Below, in pieces: positions 39,805 through 52,159 of a DNA stretch of 64,000 nucleotides. The notes beneath the pieces were generated by a model. The model saw only the letters and a list, made by a program, of their open reading frames with translations. It was not told the origin of the DNA and made no database searches. The stretch spans positions 8,966,476 through 9,030,475 of the forward strand of contig OY741271.1 of NCBI GenBank assembly GCA_963514095.1, given 5' to 3'. The position numbers and the translations under genes are program-made. The first letter of the stretch is position 1, and each line of letters starts with the position of its first letter. Origin of the DNA: Eutrigla gurnardus (taxonomy: Eukaryota > Chordata > Actinopteri > Perciformes > Triglidae).

Positions 39805-39853
39805 GAGCTCGAGAGGAGGGAGGCAAGGAGGGAGGGAGGGAGGGAGGGAAGGA
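39805..39853. repeat. (GGGA)n purine tract
   Basis: About five perfect GGGA units flanked by GAGGAGGGAGGCAAGG and GGAAGGATGG. Confidence 0.9.
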
Positions 39854-40233
39854 TGGCACATTTTTCTTCCTGACTGTAAAATCCTTCCCTTTGGGGGGTT
39901 TGAAAGGGGGGAGTATTATTAAAAGACGGGGGTCTCTTTTTCTGCATACAACTGAAATGCAAACAAAGACCCCCTTCCCCCGTTACAAACACACGCAAGT
40001 TTTGACAGGATTTTTCACACGTGTCCATCGTTACAGTTAACAGCATTATCAGAAAACGCTGCATGTACGTTGTGTGACACAATGTACGGCCCGCTTCTTT
40101 TTTGACCAGACACCTTTTTTCCTTTGTGTCTCCGCGTGTATTCATCCACTTTTTAATTGTTGATACAGCCAACAGGCTTTTTGCTGTTTGAGAGCTTAGT
40201 TTGAAGTGCCATTGACATGCTGTGTCGGTCCAT

Positions 40234-40390
<157 letters not shown>

Positions 40391-40886
40391 GTGGCAACAT
40401 GTGAAAAGCCATTCAGAGTCCAATGGGTCCATCTGCCATGTTTGAGGCCCTGCTCCCACATATGCACACACGCACACACACACACTTAAATAATCTCCAT
40501 CCTAGCATGCAAAAAAATGCATATCACATTATGAATCATGTCCTCTGCAAGCTGTAAATACAGGAAGCCAATTGTGTCTGCGGTTGGTTGCTTGGTTACA
40601 GAAAATGCAACGTATTGCAGTGTATTATTTTACTTGCTGTGGTGATACTAGTTGTGTAAAGGACACCTGGGTGATTGGTACATTAGACTCTGGTCACTTG
40701 GTAACCACAAAAAGAGACCTCATCAGAAACACACGTCTGTCTGAATTCATGCTACCATTTGAATGAATGTGACCTTGAATGGTACCAATGAGCATTAGTA
40801 TGCGCACATTAATTTGTACAAATGTTCACTAAAAACTAGCTTGATGATCCACATGCACACAACCATTCCTATTCGATTGTGCCGAC

Positions 40887-40903
40887 ATGTGTGTGTGTGT
40901 GTG
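40887..40903. repeat. (TG)8 microsatellite
   Basis: Short perfect run. Confidence 0.9.
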
Positions 40904-42285
40904 TTTCACGAAGCCCTGTGACCAGTCACCTCCCCCCGCCCCCTCCCCTCGACTCTCCCTGACATGAATCACTTAGAACCAACACACACTCGGCTAAATG
41001 AACTCCCCCTCTGGCTCCCCCTTAATCACATTAGCCTAAGTGATATGGGAACGCCAGGCCAGACACACACACCCTCCTACTCTCGCCGTCTTTCAACCCA
41101 AATAAATAGCCACTCCTCCGGAGCTTTAAGTTGTCTTAAGCTGCATCTTTGGATAATAGACCATTTGCTCCCACCAAAGGCCTCAGTGTGGAATAATGAG
41201 GATCAAGAAGAGGGCAGAGAAAGCAGGTCGAAAGAAATGCAAGAGGGTGGAACAGAGGAGGAGAGCCGACTCTCAGTTAATACCCGCCCCGGGACAAAAC
41301 CCATCAAAACACCTGTTTTGTCAGGGTGCAAGGTTATTGTGTGATTTTTTTTTTTTTTGTAGTTGACTGCTATTGGGTTGTGGTTGAATACATTTTAATG
41401 AAACAGGCTCATGCCTTGATGGTGGTCACTTTTACCAGCTGGGGGGAAAAGGAAGGGGTGGTACTGAAACTTGCAAATGTAGTTGCACCAAATGCAATAG
41501 CTTGAAATACTGTGACACGTCACAGCCGCAACAAGGCTCAGATAAACACGTTGCAATGTGTGTGTCTCTTTGCACCATTTCCTTCAAGAGAAATGTCATT
41601 TGATTTGATGCCAACATGCATGCTCAGTGCAGAATCATGGTCACTAACGGTGCAGGACATGGACAGAATGTCTCCATGTGTGCCTGGTTAATAATGAGGG
41701 AACTCTGTGTTATTTCCCCGATAAATAGTTCCCAGTTTCTGTCTGGCACAGCCTATCATTTATGGATGAGCCTCTCATATGCCTCGTCAACACAGCTCAC
41801 CATCAATCTGCATCAGCTGGGCAAACAGCAGATTGACTGGCCTGTGTAGAGAGCGAGAGAGAGACACGGAGAGAGAGAGAGGAGATGTTTGTGCTGATTC
41901 TTTGTTGTGTTCGAGGTGGATGGGTTCGGTCAGGTATACCATCCTGATAATTGTAGTATTTTGTTGGTGCTGGGCTTTGGGCCATTTAATTCAACCTGGC
42001 TATAGGCCCCAAAAGTGCAACTTTCATCATTTTTTATTTCATTTATGTACCTCAGCAATCCAAAAATACTGTAGATGGAAGATATGATTGTATAGAAGCT
42101 TTTTTGAGGGGGTGTTTTCATATTTTTGATGTGTATGTGTATTCTGTATATATCCGCCTCCTCCCCATCCGCCTCCTCCTTCATCCTCTTCCTGTCACTC
42201 ATTTATTCATTCCAGACTCTCTAAAGTTGTACACGTTGTGACTCCTGTGATTCTTGTGTGATTTCCTTTTGATATGTTACTTTCA
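40904..42285. other. Non-coding stretch
   Basis: No gene recognised. A T-run lies at 41346-41359 and a GA-rich patch at 41849-41881. Confidence 0.5.
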
Positions 42286-42329
42286 CTAACTGTCTCTTTC
42301 TTCTTTCTTTCCCTCTTTGCCTACTGAAG

Positions 42330-42350
42330 CTCACAAATATATAATTGCAG
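42330..42350 (+). other. Candidate 21-nt microexon
   Basis: Upstream, a consensus branch point CACTAAC (42284-42290) precedes an almost pure pyrimidine tract of about 35 nt. It contains a TTTGCC word (UGC in a pyrimidine context, as seen before SRRM4-regulated neural microexons) and ends CTACTGAAG at 42329. Twenty-one nt later comes GCAG|GTAAGC, a strong donor at 42351. The length is a multiple of three. One frame is closed by TAA. The symmetrical phase 1-1 frame inserts HKYIIA plus two split codons, and a third frame reads SQIYNC. A CA repeat begins 229 nt downstream, a possible hnRNP L site. Host gene unknown. Signals are visible; splicing is inferred. Confidence 0.45.
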
Positions 42351-42577
42351 GTAAGCACAGCATACTATTTTCTGGGGCTTCATCGGTTTGCTAACAGGTG
42401 GTTAATCATCTTGTGTCCTCAGCAGCTTTGGGGGGGTAAACTTAATGGGGATTTTTATCCTGCTGCATATTTGGTTGAGCGGTTTATCTTGTAAGAGCAG
42501 ATAATATCAGAAGCTCTGTCTCTTTTTATGCACGCCTAATTAAAATGACAGGCAATACGAGGAGCTTGAAGATCAAT

Positions 42578-42578
<1 letters not shown>

Positions 42579-42643
<65 letters not shown>

Positions 42644-42674
42644 CAAACACACACACACACACACACATGCAAAC
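42579..42674. repeat. (AC)n microsatellite
   Basis: About 96 bp of AC with two ATGCAAAC interruptions toward the right end. Confidence 0.97.
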
Positions 42675-45296
42675 ACCATTGAATTACACCCCTAGGAGGT
42701 CTCGGTCTGAACAAAAGGTGTCTGTTTGTGTGCGTGTTTGATTTAATAAGGCATGGGAAGGATTTATTAAGTATGTGAGTTGTATGAGGAAGCATCCTCT
42801 CGGGGAACAGGGGGCTGTGACAGTGTTCACCTGTTACAGGCTTGGAAAATGTCTTTGAAATTGCTTCCTCTTTCATATACGGGATACACTTGCTGACAGA
42901 ATTAAGGGCTGTAGTCTCATGTCAAACATTCCCGATGCATGTAATTTGCAGCGGCGTAATTAGGGCTGCCACCGTTAATTTATTGAAGCAATGCCACATT
43001 TGCATGCTCTCTGCAGAGAGAGAACAAACTATGGCAGCAAAATGTTTTTATGTGTGTGTGTTTTGCATGTGGGCTCAATGTTGAATAGAATGTTAATGTT
43101 ATCAGTAACACCTGTGCCTTCAGCTACGATGACAAAAATGTTGATTGTGAAAGGAGCCCATTGTGTGATGAAGCTGTTTTCGCTAGCAATATTGCGGTTA
43201 ATTCCCTACTTAGACCTGCAGCAGTAAAAGCATGAGGAAGCAATATTTACGCTTGTTTTAGCTCTGTTTTGGTCTCCACCTGAGTTGGGTGAGAATTCTA
43301 CGTGGATAATTCAATTTTCAGAGTAAGTTAAAATGCAAAAATCGCTTTGATGCAATACTTTTTTTGTATTTAAGTTTCTCCTTTGCCTTTTATAAGATAA
43401 AATAATTTCCTTGTTTGTTAAATAGTACCAGTTAACCCACTTTATCAGTACAGCCTGCAATTGCACAACAGAGTTAGGGAATTGAAAAGGCCACATATCA
43501 CTGTAGGTGTCCTGTGTTAAAAATGTACACACTCGTGCATGACTTTATGTGGCATCCACCATTGCCTCAAGTGAGGCTTCGCACTTGCACAAGATTATGT
43601 TGCACGTACAAGTGTTGGGCTGAGGTCAGAGGTCATGCATGGTGAGGTTATGAAGGCTCCAATGTTTGCAACAGTCTGTGACCTGCTCAGCGTCGGTGTC
43701 CTTGGGGATCTCATTAACTGCTACAAAGGCTATGAGGCGATCCAACAAACAAGCACCTGCAGGAGGAGGAATCAACACAGCACAGAAAAGCTTTTGGCCC
43801 AAGCTGAGACGGCGGCATTGCTGCTGAACTTTCTTTGTTCAAGTGGGGATAAGACGGCAGGGTAGTAACAAGGGGAAAATTCCCTTTCTGTGACTCGTGT
43901 TGCTGCCATTCCTGTCCTATTCTACCCTTCTCACTTTTTGTATTGATGCTGTTTCAATCCAATTACTGTCTTGTTCTGAAATATCACAGAACAAGTCTGT
44001 AGTTGGAGCCCTTTGTGGTCACGACTCAAAGAACCACCTTTTTTGAGTTTCCTTCCTCATAACAGCCTCTAGTTTGGTGACAACAGCAGCGTTTTGCTTC
44101 TGTGTTTGTGCTGTGAAAAACTACAATCTCGCATTCGAGTCAGTGGGGCGTGGTATTTTCATTTTTGTGGACCATTTCTTTGACCTTCGTCACATCTGCA
44201 TTGTGCCATGCTCCGTCACAGTGTCTGATAGCATATTCGCCTTTGAGCTATGTGGGTCTCATCACAGATGGACCCTATTATCTGCACACCGGCTTTTTCG
44301 TAGAGCGCCCCTATTCAACCAGGAACAGGTAGTTTTGGCCTTTTTCAAAAGCAACACACCATGAACAATACACGGCCCGGGATAGGACATCTGATGTAGG
44401 CTCAGCTATGAATCGGGCAGATACCAATTTCCTTCCCCAGCCAAAGACAGATCCGTTGTTCCATTTGTCCGCTCCAGTGAGCCCCTTTTTTCTGAGCCAG
44501 AACTCCATTATCAGCCCTTTAATGTGACTTTCAGATGTGAGGGTGTGCAATTATCTGCTGTCTGGTTTGGGAGGTCAGGCTTTGCGAGTAATCAGGATGG
44601 GAGGGTTACGGCCTGTAGCTTCTGGCTCTTTAGCCTTTTGTTCCCAAGAGGGTAGGTGCCATTCATATTAAATGATAAGATGTATGCTCAGTATTATCCA
44701 GCTTGGGGTGGATAAGTGGACACCACACATAAATCCTTCACCTTTGCACATCTTATCCTTGGATTACCCATTGGACTGTCTGCAGAGGCCTACTCCCAGA
44801 CTGACAGCTGACAGTCAAAGGAACAGACATGTCGGGAGAGGGCTTTTCTTCATTCTTCCCTCTTTCAACTGAGCCCTGGAGGTTTTCTAGCTCTTTGCTT
44901 CACCTTTTAATGCTGTTGTTTAATTCAAAGAGATCGACCTGGAGCTGAAAGTAAATGACATGTGACAGAAAGGGTTAGGGACTTGCTTCAGGAGAGTGAA
45001 TCTCTGAATAAGGTGAATAGTCCAACATGGAGACTCTCAGCTGTGACCTTGATGTCAAGACAGTGTTTGATATGTGTTCTCTGTATTGGTTGAACTGATC
45101 TGTAAACCCAGGCTGCTCATTAAATGATCATCAGACACATTGATGTTCTATTTCTTATATGTTAAAAGGTTCTTGTAGATATGCAAATGCTTAAGGCGCA
45201 GCTAAGAAGAAAACTTGAGCCTCTCCATTTTGGGCCAGGCAAGCAGCAGCCCCATATGTTATCATTGACTATTTATCACTGGTACCCCGCCTTGTC
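42675..45296. other. Non-coding stretch
   Basis: Unique-looking sequence. AGGGCTGCCACCGTTAATTTATT at 42962 may be an old hAT-element end. Nothing else recognised. Confidence 0.5.
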
Positions 45297-45497
45297 ATGT
45301 CCCTTTCACTCCTTCTCCTGTTTGGCTTCCTCTCTGCCTCTTTCCTGGAGGTCAGAGCGAGGCCCTCGGCCCCCCTCCAGGAGCCCAGCCTTGGATCGGA
45401 GACATCCTCATTTATCAGTCCAACAAAAAACGAAAAAATCCCTCCCTGTAGTAGTCAGGGCCATCCTGACCCTCTGTATCAGCCCTTCCTCAGATAA
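45297..45497 (+). CDS. Short ORF starting with a signal-peptide-like segment (hypothetical)
   Basis: A 66-codon ORF with G at -3 of the ATG. It starts MSLSLLLLFGFLSASFLEVR followed by ARPSAPLQEPSLGS. It has a short n-region, a hydrophobic core (residues 3-16) and a plausible VRA cleavage site near residue 22. The mature part has one cysteine, no dibasic processing site and no family I recognise. There is no clear donor, so it would have to be a single exon or the end of one. Pyrimidine-rich genomic DNA often yields leucine-rich starts by chance, so this is only a candidate. Confidence 0.12.
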   Translation: MSLSLLLLFGFLSASFLEVRARPSAPLQEPSLGSETSSFISPTKNEKIPPCSSQGHPDPLYQPFLR

Positions 45498-47106
45498 GAG
45501 GCTAATGAGCTGACATGCTCACAAAATAGACGAGGGTTTCAAGGGTTTCAAGGGATACTGGTGGTTTTTCATTGTTCAGCCCTTAACTGTGAATTGCTTA
45601 TACTTGACATTACTGCAGACTATTTTCCCAGCAGGTTTTTATTTTTCAAAAATGTTGTTGGTTCCAGTTTGTGTATATGACAAGTAACTTGCAGAGACTT
45701 GCTTATGGTAGGTGATCAATCAGTGAACCTATAGTCTGATGTATTGGTCTTGTCAAAGTAATGCTATCATTGGATATACAATGGAGATTGTTTTAAAAGC
45801 TATTTCTTGGTGTTGCATTTGGGGGAAAATGTGGGATTTGGCTGCCTAACATCTTGTATTCTTGAGGTCTGCTGTCTGGAAATCAAACCCAGACAACAAA
45901 CAGATACAGATGCCGTGATAAGAATGGTGTGAATGTCAACACAAGTTGAAAAAAATATGGCAAAAAATGTACTGCAGCGAGTCAAATTTGAATCCTCTGT
46001 AAATTAAATTAAATCCAACACGCTTCAAGCTCATGCATGGTCTTGAGATTGCCTGAGAAGACATAAAAACCTGAACTATTGTGCAACTTTTTGCCACCTT
46101 TGGTGTTTATCCTTGTCAGTAATTATCAAGTGTATCTTCCACATGCGTTGCATCCATGTCAAGGTGTCCGGGCCTTGGAGGGTTTACATGTCGGTTCTTG
46201 CATGCTGGTATGCACAAATGTTTATTTCCAAAAGAGCGTGTGACTGTTTCTTTCCATAGGCATGTGTGTGCGCTTGAGAGTGTTTATTTCCAATAGTGTG
46301 TGTGTGTGTATAAGACAGTGAGCTGTGTATAGAGAAGAATTGCTCTCAGCAGCATATGTTTAGTGCTGTGAAGAAAGGCAGGGCTGACAACTCCTTCTCT
46401 CACAGCACTTTAACTACTAGAAACCGTGCTGTAACAATCTGCCAGGGACTCTCAAATGTTGCCAATAATGTTAGGAGGCATATTTTGCCGTCAAATCAGC
46501 TTCGGTAAAATGTATAACATAATAGAACTGTTGTCACTAGAACAGAGTCACTGAAAGGGCCATAAAAGGTGCACTATTCAAGTAATCTAACAGGCCAGAA
46601 TTATGTTGCATAGCTGTGACAACAAAAAGATAGCTATTCGAGGGGCTTTTCATTTTTATGACTGCAGTTTATCACAGATATTAAATGGAGCTCCCAATAC
46701 ACGTACCCAAAAAATAGAAAAATATGAGTAATAAAACATAAATGAATAAAATGAAATTGCAGTATCCACTAAGCTTTGGAAGAATTGCATTTAAGCCATA
46801 TTTCCAATATCTTAAATAGATTTAAAGACATGAGAGGGGATAAGTAGCCATAACATGTTTCTATGCCAATTTGAGAGTTTATATCCGTTGGATTTTGAGA
46901 TATAGTATTTCAAGTGTACATTCCCTGATTGACAGCTGTGCTTTGCTGTGACTCGGAAACGATTGTCACTCAGAGCGTTTATTGAGACGCACAAGTTCTT
47001 TTTGGCAGCTCCCAAAACGGCCAGGAGACTCTCTGCTCCGCTCTTATGTCAGGATTCTGTTCTTCTCTTCCTTATTGGGAAGGGATCTCTCTGTCTCTCA
47101 TTTCTG

Positions 47107-47108
<2 letters not shown>

Positions 47109-47144
<36 letters not shown>

Positions 47145-47145
47145 A
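47109..47145. repeat. (CT)n(CA)n compound microsatellite
   Basis: Short CT run passing into about 13 CA units. Confidence 0.95.
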
Positions 47146-47344
47146 GAGTGCTGTGACTTAATTGACTCGGTTGGAACTCGACCACTGGTCCCCGCAGTGA
47201 TCCACACCACTCTTTGCTCTGCCTCAACCTCCCCTGTTGAATCCAGATACAGGCAGCCCCTCAGCTGTGTTTACGGTCCTATACAATACTTTCTGACCCA
47301 TATATGCAAACTCTTATCTCCAAGGCTCTGTTGAACTTTGTGTC

Positions 47345-47458
47345 ATGGCAGAGTCTGGTATATTTCTGCATTGTGCATTATTGCTTTTGATTGATTTTTT
47401 TGTGTTGCCCTGGCCTGCTGTAAATGCCCTAAACACCACTGCAGAACACCTGCATGAG
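47345..47458 (+). CDS. Candidate first coding exon with signal peptide (hypothetical)
   Basis: The ATG has a strong context (GTCATGG). The 38 codons begin MAESGIFLHCALLLLIDFFV, continue LPWPAVNALNTTAEHLHE, and end at GAG|GTATCT, a moderate donor. This fits a signal peptide with cleavage after VNA (residue 28), followed by an N-glycosylation sequon NTT. A TATA-like CTATACAATAC lies about 65 nt upstream. Without the donor the frame continues to 94 codons. No family is recognised, and a chance hydrophobic ORF cannot be excluded. Confidence 0.15.
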
Positions 47459-48347
47459 GTATCTGCTCCAAGTGGCTCGGAGGCGCGTGGGAAAGTGTGC
47501 GGAATACTTTATGGGTCCAGTTTTCCAGTCACACGTGTGAAATGTGTCGGCGCACTGCAATTCGTCTTTTACACTGAAAGTATACCTCCACAAATATTTG
47601 AGATACTGTATTTTGTAGTATCAACATAGGAAGTCTACTATAAGTACTGCAAGTAATGACCAGAGACTTATTTCTACAGTTCATGTTAAGATTTACAGTG
47701 ACTCAATGTATCTTGATGAATGCTGTAAATCTATAACAGATATCAGCCCAAAATATATAAGGGGAAAAATATATTGTAATATTGACAATTTCCTTGAAAT
47801 GTCACAGATGTTGTTTATGGCACATACAGCCATATATTGACAGCTGCACTGACTTAATGATCTTCATAGGTTTCCCTCCTTTAATGTATGACTTCATCAG
47901 TCATGCTGATGTATGGAATGAGATGGAGGTTTTACCGGCAGTCTTTATTCCTGGCACTCATTCACAGAATGAATGCACAGTATGGAGCTACTGTTTGTAT
48001 CTGCTGCCATCTCATGGCTGCTTGCTGCACTGTCGAAAGTACATGTCGGTCCTCTCTTCCGTACCTGTGACTATAACGTCTGTATTTCTAGTAAACGGGC
48101 CCATAAATAGATGTATGTGACTAAATAGTTACGAGGTAGTCAGAGTAAGCTTTTCATTATTCTATTTGTCGGACTATTCCTACTCCATACTAGAACCACA
48201 TAAGCCATCTATTGTTTATTGTCTTTTGAATCCGGAATCTGTTTTTGTCTGAAGGTTGCTGATAAATGCAACATGATGCAGCATGTAGAAGAAGAGGAAA
48301 ATGGAAACACTTTGAAATAACTGTTTCAAAGTGTTTCACACTGTGTT

Positions 48348-48348
<1 letters not shown>
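47459..48348. other. Non-coding stretch
   Basis: Open frame at 47782-48120 (+) has no recognisable domain. Nothing else seen. Confidence 0.5.
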
Positions 48349-48425
<77 letters not shown>

Positions 48426-48436
48426 TGTTTGTGTGT
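48349..48436. repeat. (TG)n microsatellite
   Basis: About 88 bp with TTTG interruptions at both ends. Confidence 0.97.
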
Positions 48437-48980
48437 GGATCTCAGGAGCACAGATGGGCTGTGCTTGCAGCTTTACCACATTATGCTTGTTCTTATCTGG
48501 TTCTGTTTTTTTATTTTTTTCCCCACATTTTTTGCTGTTTTTCTGTCTTTCCTTTTATGTTCAAAGGGAACACTTCTGTTTCATTTCCCCAGGCATATCC
48601 ATCTGTTCATCATCTCTCATTCTCCAAACTTACAATAAGAATTTGGGTTACTAAAGCATGATCTCCATGAATGTGATAAGTCAGTTATGCAAAACCCTAA
48701 ATGTCTCCCTGCTTTAATTTAGTTTCTTTGCATCGCTCAGTAGAGGCTCATATAGTTACTTCACCACCATCAAACATGGAGATGTAGTTCATTCCTCCCT
48801 CATTTGGACTTGAATAAATATATGCAGAATGACAGGAATGTTTGTTTCACCTTAAACTGATCAGTTGCTTTGTTAGTTATGTGTCAAATGCTCCATGTGA
48901 AGCTGCTAGGACAAGTAGCTACACTGGGGGGCGCACATGCTCCAACACTGAGTATAGGGAGGTGGCTCCACCAGCTGATC

Positions 48981-49013
48981 ACCTCCTCCTCCTCCTCCTC
49001 CTCCTCCTCCTCT
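48981..49013. repeat. (CTC)10-11 trinucleotide repeat
   Basis: Near-perfect CTC run; translates as poly-Leu or poly-Ser on the + strand, but not in a supported exon. Confidence 0.95.
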
Positions 49014-51432
49014 TCAATCCAAGGTTCTGGAGGACCAAACGTGAGCTCAGCCTTCTATCTACTCACCCTCCCCCGTCTCCTCTCTGGGTTCACACTGATC
49101 ACAGCATCACATGACAGACTGAGGGCGTTACCACTCAAATACATATTACCGACTGAGGACATTAACATGCAAATACATTATTTTTGCCTGAAAAACATCT
49201 GCAGCTCAGAAAACTAAAGAAAGCAACATGTGCTGTCACATTTTAGTTTAATGATGTTTCTTTTATGGTGCATCTGCTCTTTAGAAAGAAAAAACAACCA
49301 AAAGTGACAGGAATGAGAGGGTGAGGCCACGAGATGGATATGAATGAGAATAAATATGAGCATATCATATAGACCATTCAAAGAACATGATGTGGGAGAC
49401 ATAGAAAGGAGGGCGGTGGCTTTTGCCCATTCATATTTCATTTGTCATTTGAGCTGCTGTTGCATGGACTCTTGTCATTCTAGTGACTGAGTAACCAGTG
49501 CAAGGTCTGCTTCAGCGTTGTGGTGCGCCACTAGGGTTGTGTTGCTAAGGGCAGCGGCTCCGTCATAACCCAGTAGGCCATGGGGGTTAGAATATCTAGG
49601 TTATGGTAATATAATCTATTTCACCCATGATCGCACCTACTGTATATGCAGAGGGTTGCAGTGAAGGGGTAAGGGTGTGTGTTTGCACATGCTCTGTGGC
49701 TTGCTAAGTAGGTATATGCTGATGACGAGAGGGCTGGGTGGGGGAGTCCCATCTGGTGCATGTAGCCTCCCAGCACCCCACCGATTCCATCTCCAGATTA
49801 AGAGGCCAGCACCGAGTCCCTGACCCAGAATTCTTACCCCATCCCGTCCCGTCCCATCACACCATACGCCCACGCCCTCCATTCGCTACATGCCCACCCC
49901 GTCACCCCCATTTCCTCCTCAGGACAGACGGCCTCATGGGAGAGTCACGGGGTGAGGTCTCCATTAGCAGGCCCTCCGCTGAAGCATGGTGTTGCATTCA
50001 TATACCAGCACTGACGAAAAATGGGAATTAAAAGTGATGGTGTCAGCTGTGGATTTGGACAGGGGGGCTTAAAGAGCAACGGGAGTGCAGGGTTACGCTC
50101 AGCCCACATGGGGTAAAAATGTGTCTCCGTATGGAAATGGCACTCACTGTGAAAAAAATGATTATGATAGTATATGCCGATAATATGATATAGGTTGCAC
50201 ATGTCTGCCAGCATTTTCTGAAATAGATTCTGAGATTTGTTTCACAAAGCAATAACCCAGATTCCTAAATGCCCTTTCCCCCCTCCACACGCCTTAAGAT
50301 CCCCATTAATGCCACTGACCCAGGATCCACTCTGCTGTCCTAATACACCCAGCCATTCATCCATATACACACACTCTCTCCTTAGGCACTGACCCACTGG
50401 GGGCTTTGTGTGAATCCAGGCCACACCCAGTTTAGAGGACCCAGTTATGTCTCATTTGCCACACCAAGCGGTGCTGGAGGCCTTGCCACACCGCTAATCC
50501 TCCACAAACATTCAGCACCCAATCACGCTCCAACACTCTGCACACTGTGTTAACAGGGGATGTAATGGACCTTCTTTGACATCCAGACAATGGGATATGG
50601 CTACATTAAAAACCCAAAGCAAGACAAGAAGCTTCCCCATGTAACAGACCGCTGGTGTGGTGCCTTTAATTACCCCAGTATCACACAGCCTGTTTTTCTT
50701 CCCTTTTTCAGCACCGGTTACCGGCGTTGACAGTGATGAATTTGGATTCTGACACGTTGGCTGTCACACCGCAATGTTGCCCCACACTGTAACAACTAGG
50801 AGGCTTGTTAGACAAGAGCCCAGGAAATAACAAACGCAACATGTGGGGCTTTTTGATCGAACTGTAAGCATCCAAAATACTTTCACTTTAATGGAAAGCA
50901 TGCCCCATCAAGTAGGGTGTGGGAGGCAGCGCCTGAAAGCCATTAACGGCCAGGCGTCCACTGAATCCTTAATGACTACGTGTTGAAAATAATGCGTCCA
51001 GAACTGCACCAGTGTTTGAAATGATTGTTGATCAAACGGGGGGGAAAATGGCAAACAATGCCCTTTGGCTTTCACTCCATTTCCAAAACTACACAGTATT
51101 TGTCTTTGAGACAACTGTGCGTTGTTTGAATAATTCCTGCACCTGATTCTCTGCCGTCCTTGGGGGTCATTTGAAAACGACTCATGAAATTTCAAGTTCT
51201 CCATTTTAATTTCCTCAAGTGTCTACTCTCATTATCACTGAAATGAAGCTGTAGTCCATTGTATGGTAAATTGAAGAAATTGGTTTGGGGATTTAGGACG
51301 TACCTTATTTATGAGGTGATTGTGCCCCGTGGCAAGCCACATTTCTCATTTCCAAAAAGATTAGGGTTCCCTAATTGATAAGATAAACAGGCCATTATGG
51401 AGCTTCTTTACTAAACCTTGCTAACTGAATTG
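49014..51432. other. Non-coding stretch
   Basis: No gene recognised. 49740-49920 is cytosine-rich and gives open frames on both strands without familiar domains. Confidence 0.5.
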
Positions 51433-51447
51433 CCCCCCCCCCCCCCC
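51433..51447. repeat. Poly-C tract, 15 bases
   Basis: Homopolymer C followed by AAG. Confidence 0.95.
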
Positions 51448-52114
51448 AAGTCTTGTAACACAAATCCATCTCCACTCTCTCAATGTAGTGCATGCAACAA
51501 GCCAACATTATTATCACACCCTTTTAATTATTATGTGTACTCCAGACTAAATAATTATGTGTGCTCAAAGCACAAACATGTTCCCCTGCTTGTGGACTGG
51601 ATGTTAAAGCGGGCCTATTAAAGCTACATTATTTGCACTCACTATGGTGATGTAACTGGGGTAAATAGGAGTGTTGGAGGGGAGATGTTGGAAAAGGGCC
51701 AGTGGGGAGAGGAAGGTGGGAGCTGCTGCAAACGGTGGGGCGGCCGGTATAGGGGGACATGTAGCAGGGGTAGATTGGCCTAATTGGCACTTTTGGCCGC
51801 CTTGTCACACACCTGCTTAATTGGCGTGCCGAGAGATCGTGGAGAACATAAGCAGTGGCTCAGGAGATGGTGGCTTACGCCTGCAAATGTGTGGGAATTG
51901 TGTTTGTGTTGGCGGCCGCGGGAGTCGACGGAGCTAGACGTGCATCGTTCTGAGAACTAAAGAGACAGATAGAGCGTCAGCTCATCAGCATAAGCATTAA
52001 ACATTTACGCTGACCTACAAAGGCTGACAGCCCCCCGCCCCTCTTCAGTCACACCCATCACTTCTACTTCCTCTGCTTCATATCCTCTGCTTCTATCTGG
52101 TACATCCCCTCTCT

Positions 52115-52115
<1 letters not shown>
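51448..52115. other. Non-coding stretch with a GC-rich patch
   Basis: Around 51905-51935 a GC-rich GGCGGCCGCGGGAGTCGACG occurs within otherwise ordinary sequence. No gene recognised. Confidence 0.5.

Positions 52116-52154
<39 letters not shown>
52116..52154. repeat. (CA)~19 microsatellite
   Basis: Perfect CA run ending in GACAGGCACA. Confidence 0.97.

Positions 52155-52159
<5 letters not shown>

Noticed and set aside
51911..51930. GCGGCCGC and GTCGAC sites side by side, like a cloning linker
   Set aside because: Both flanks continue as ordinary genomic sequence; no other vector sequence is visible.
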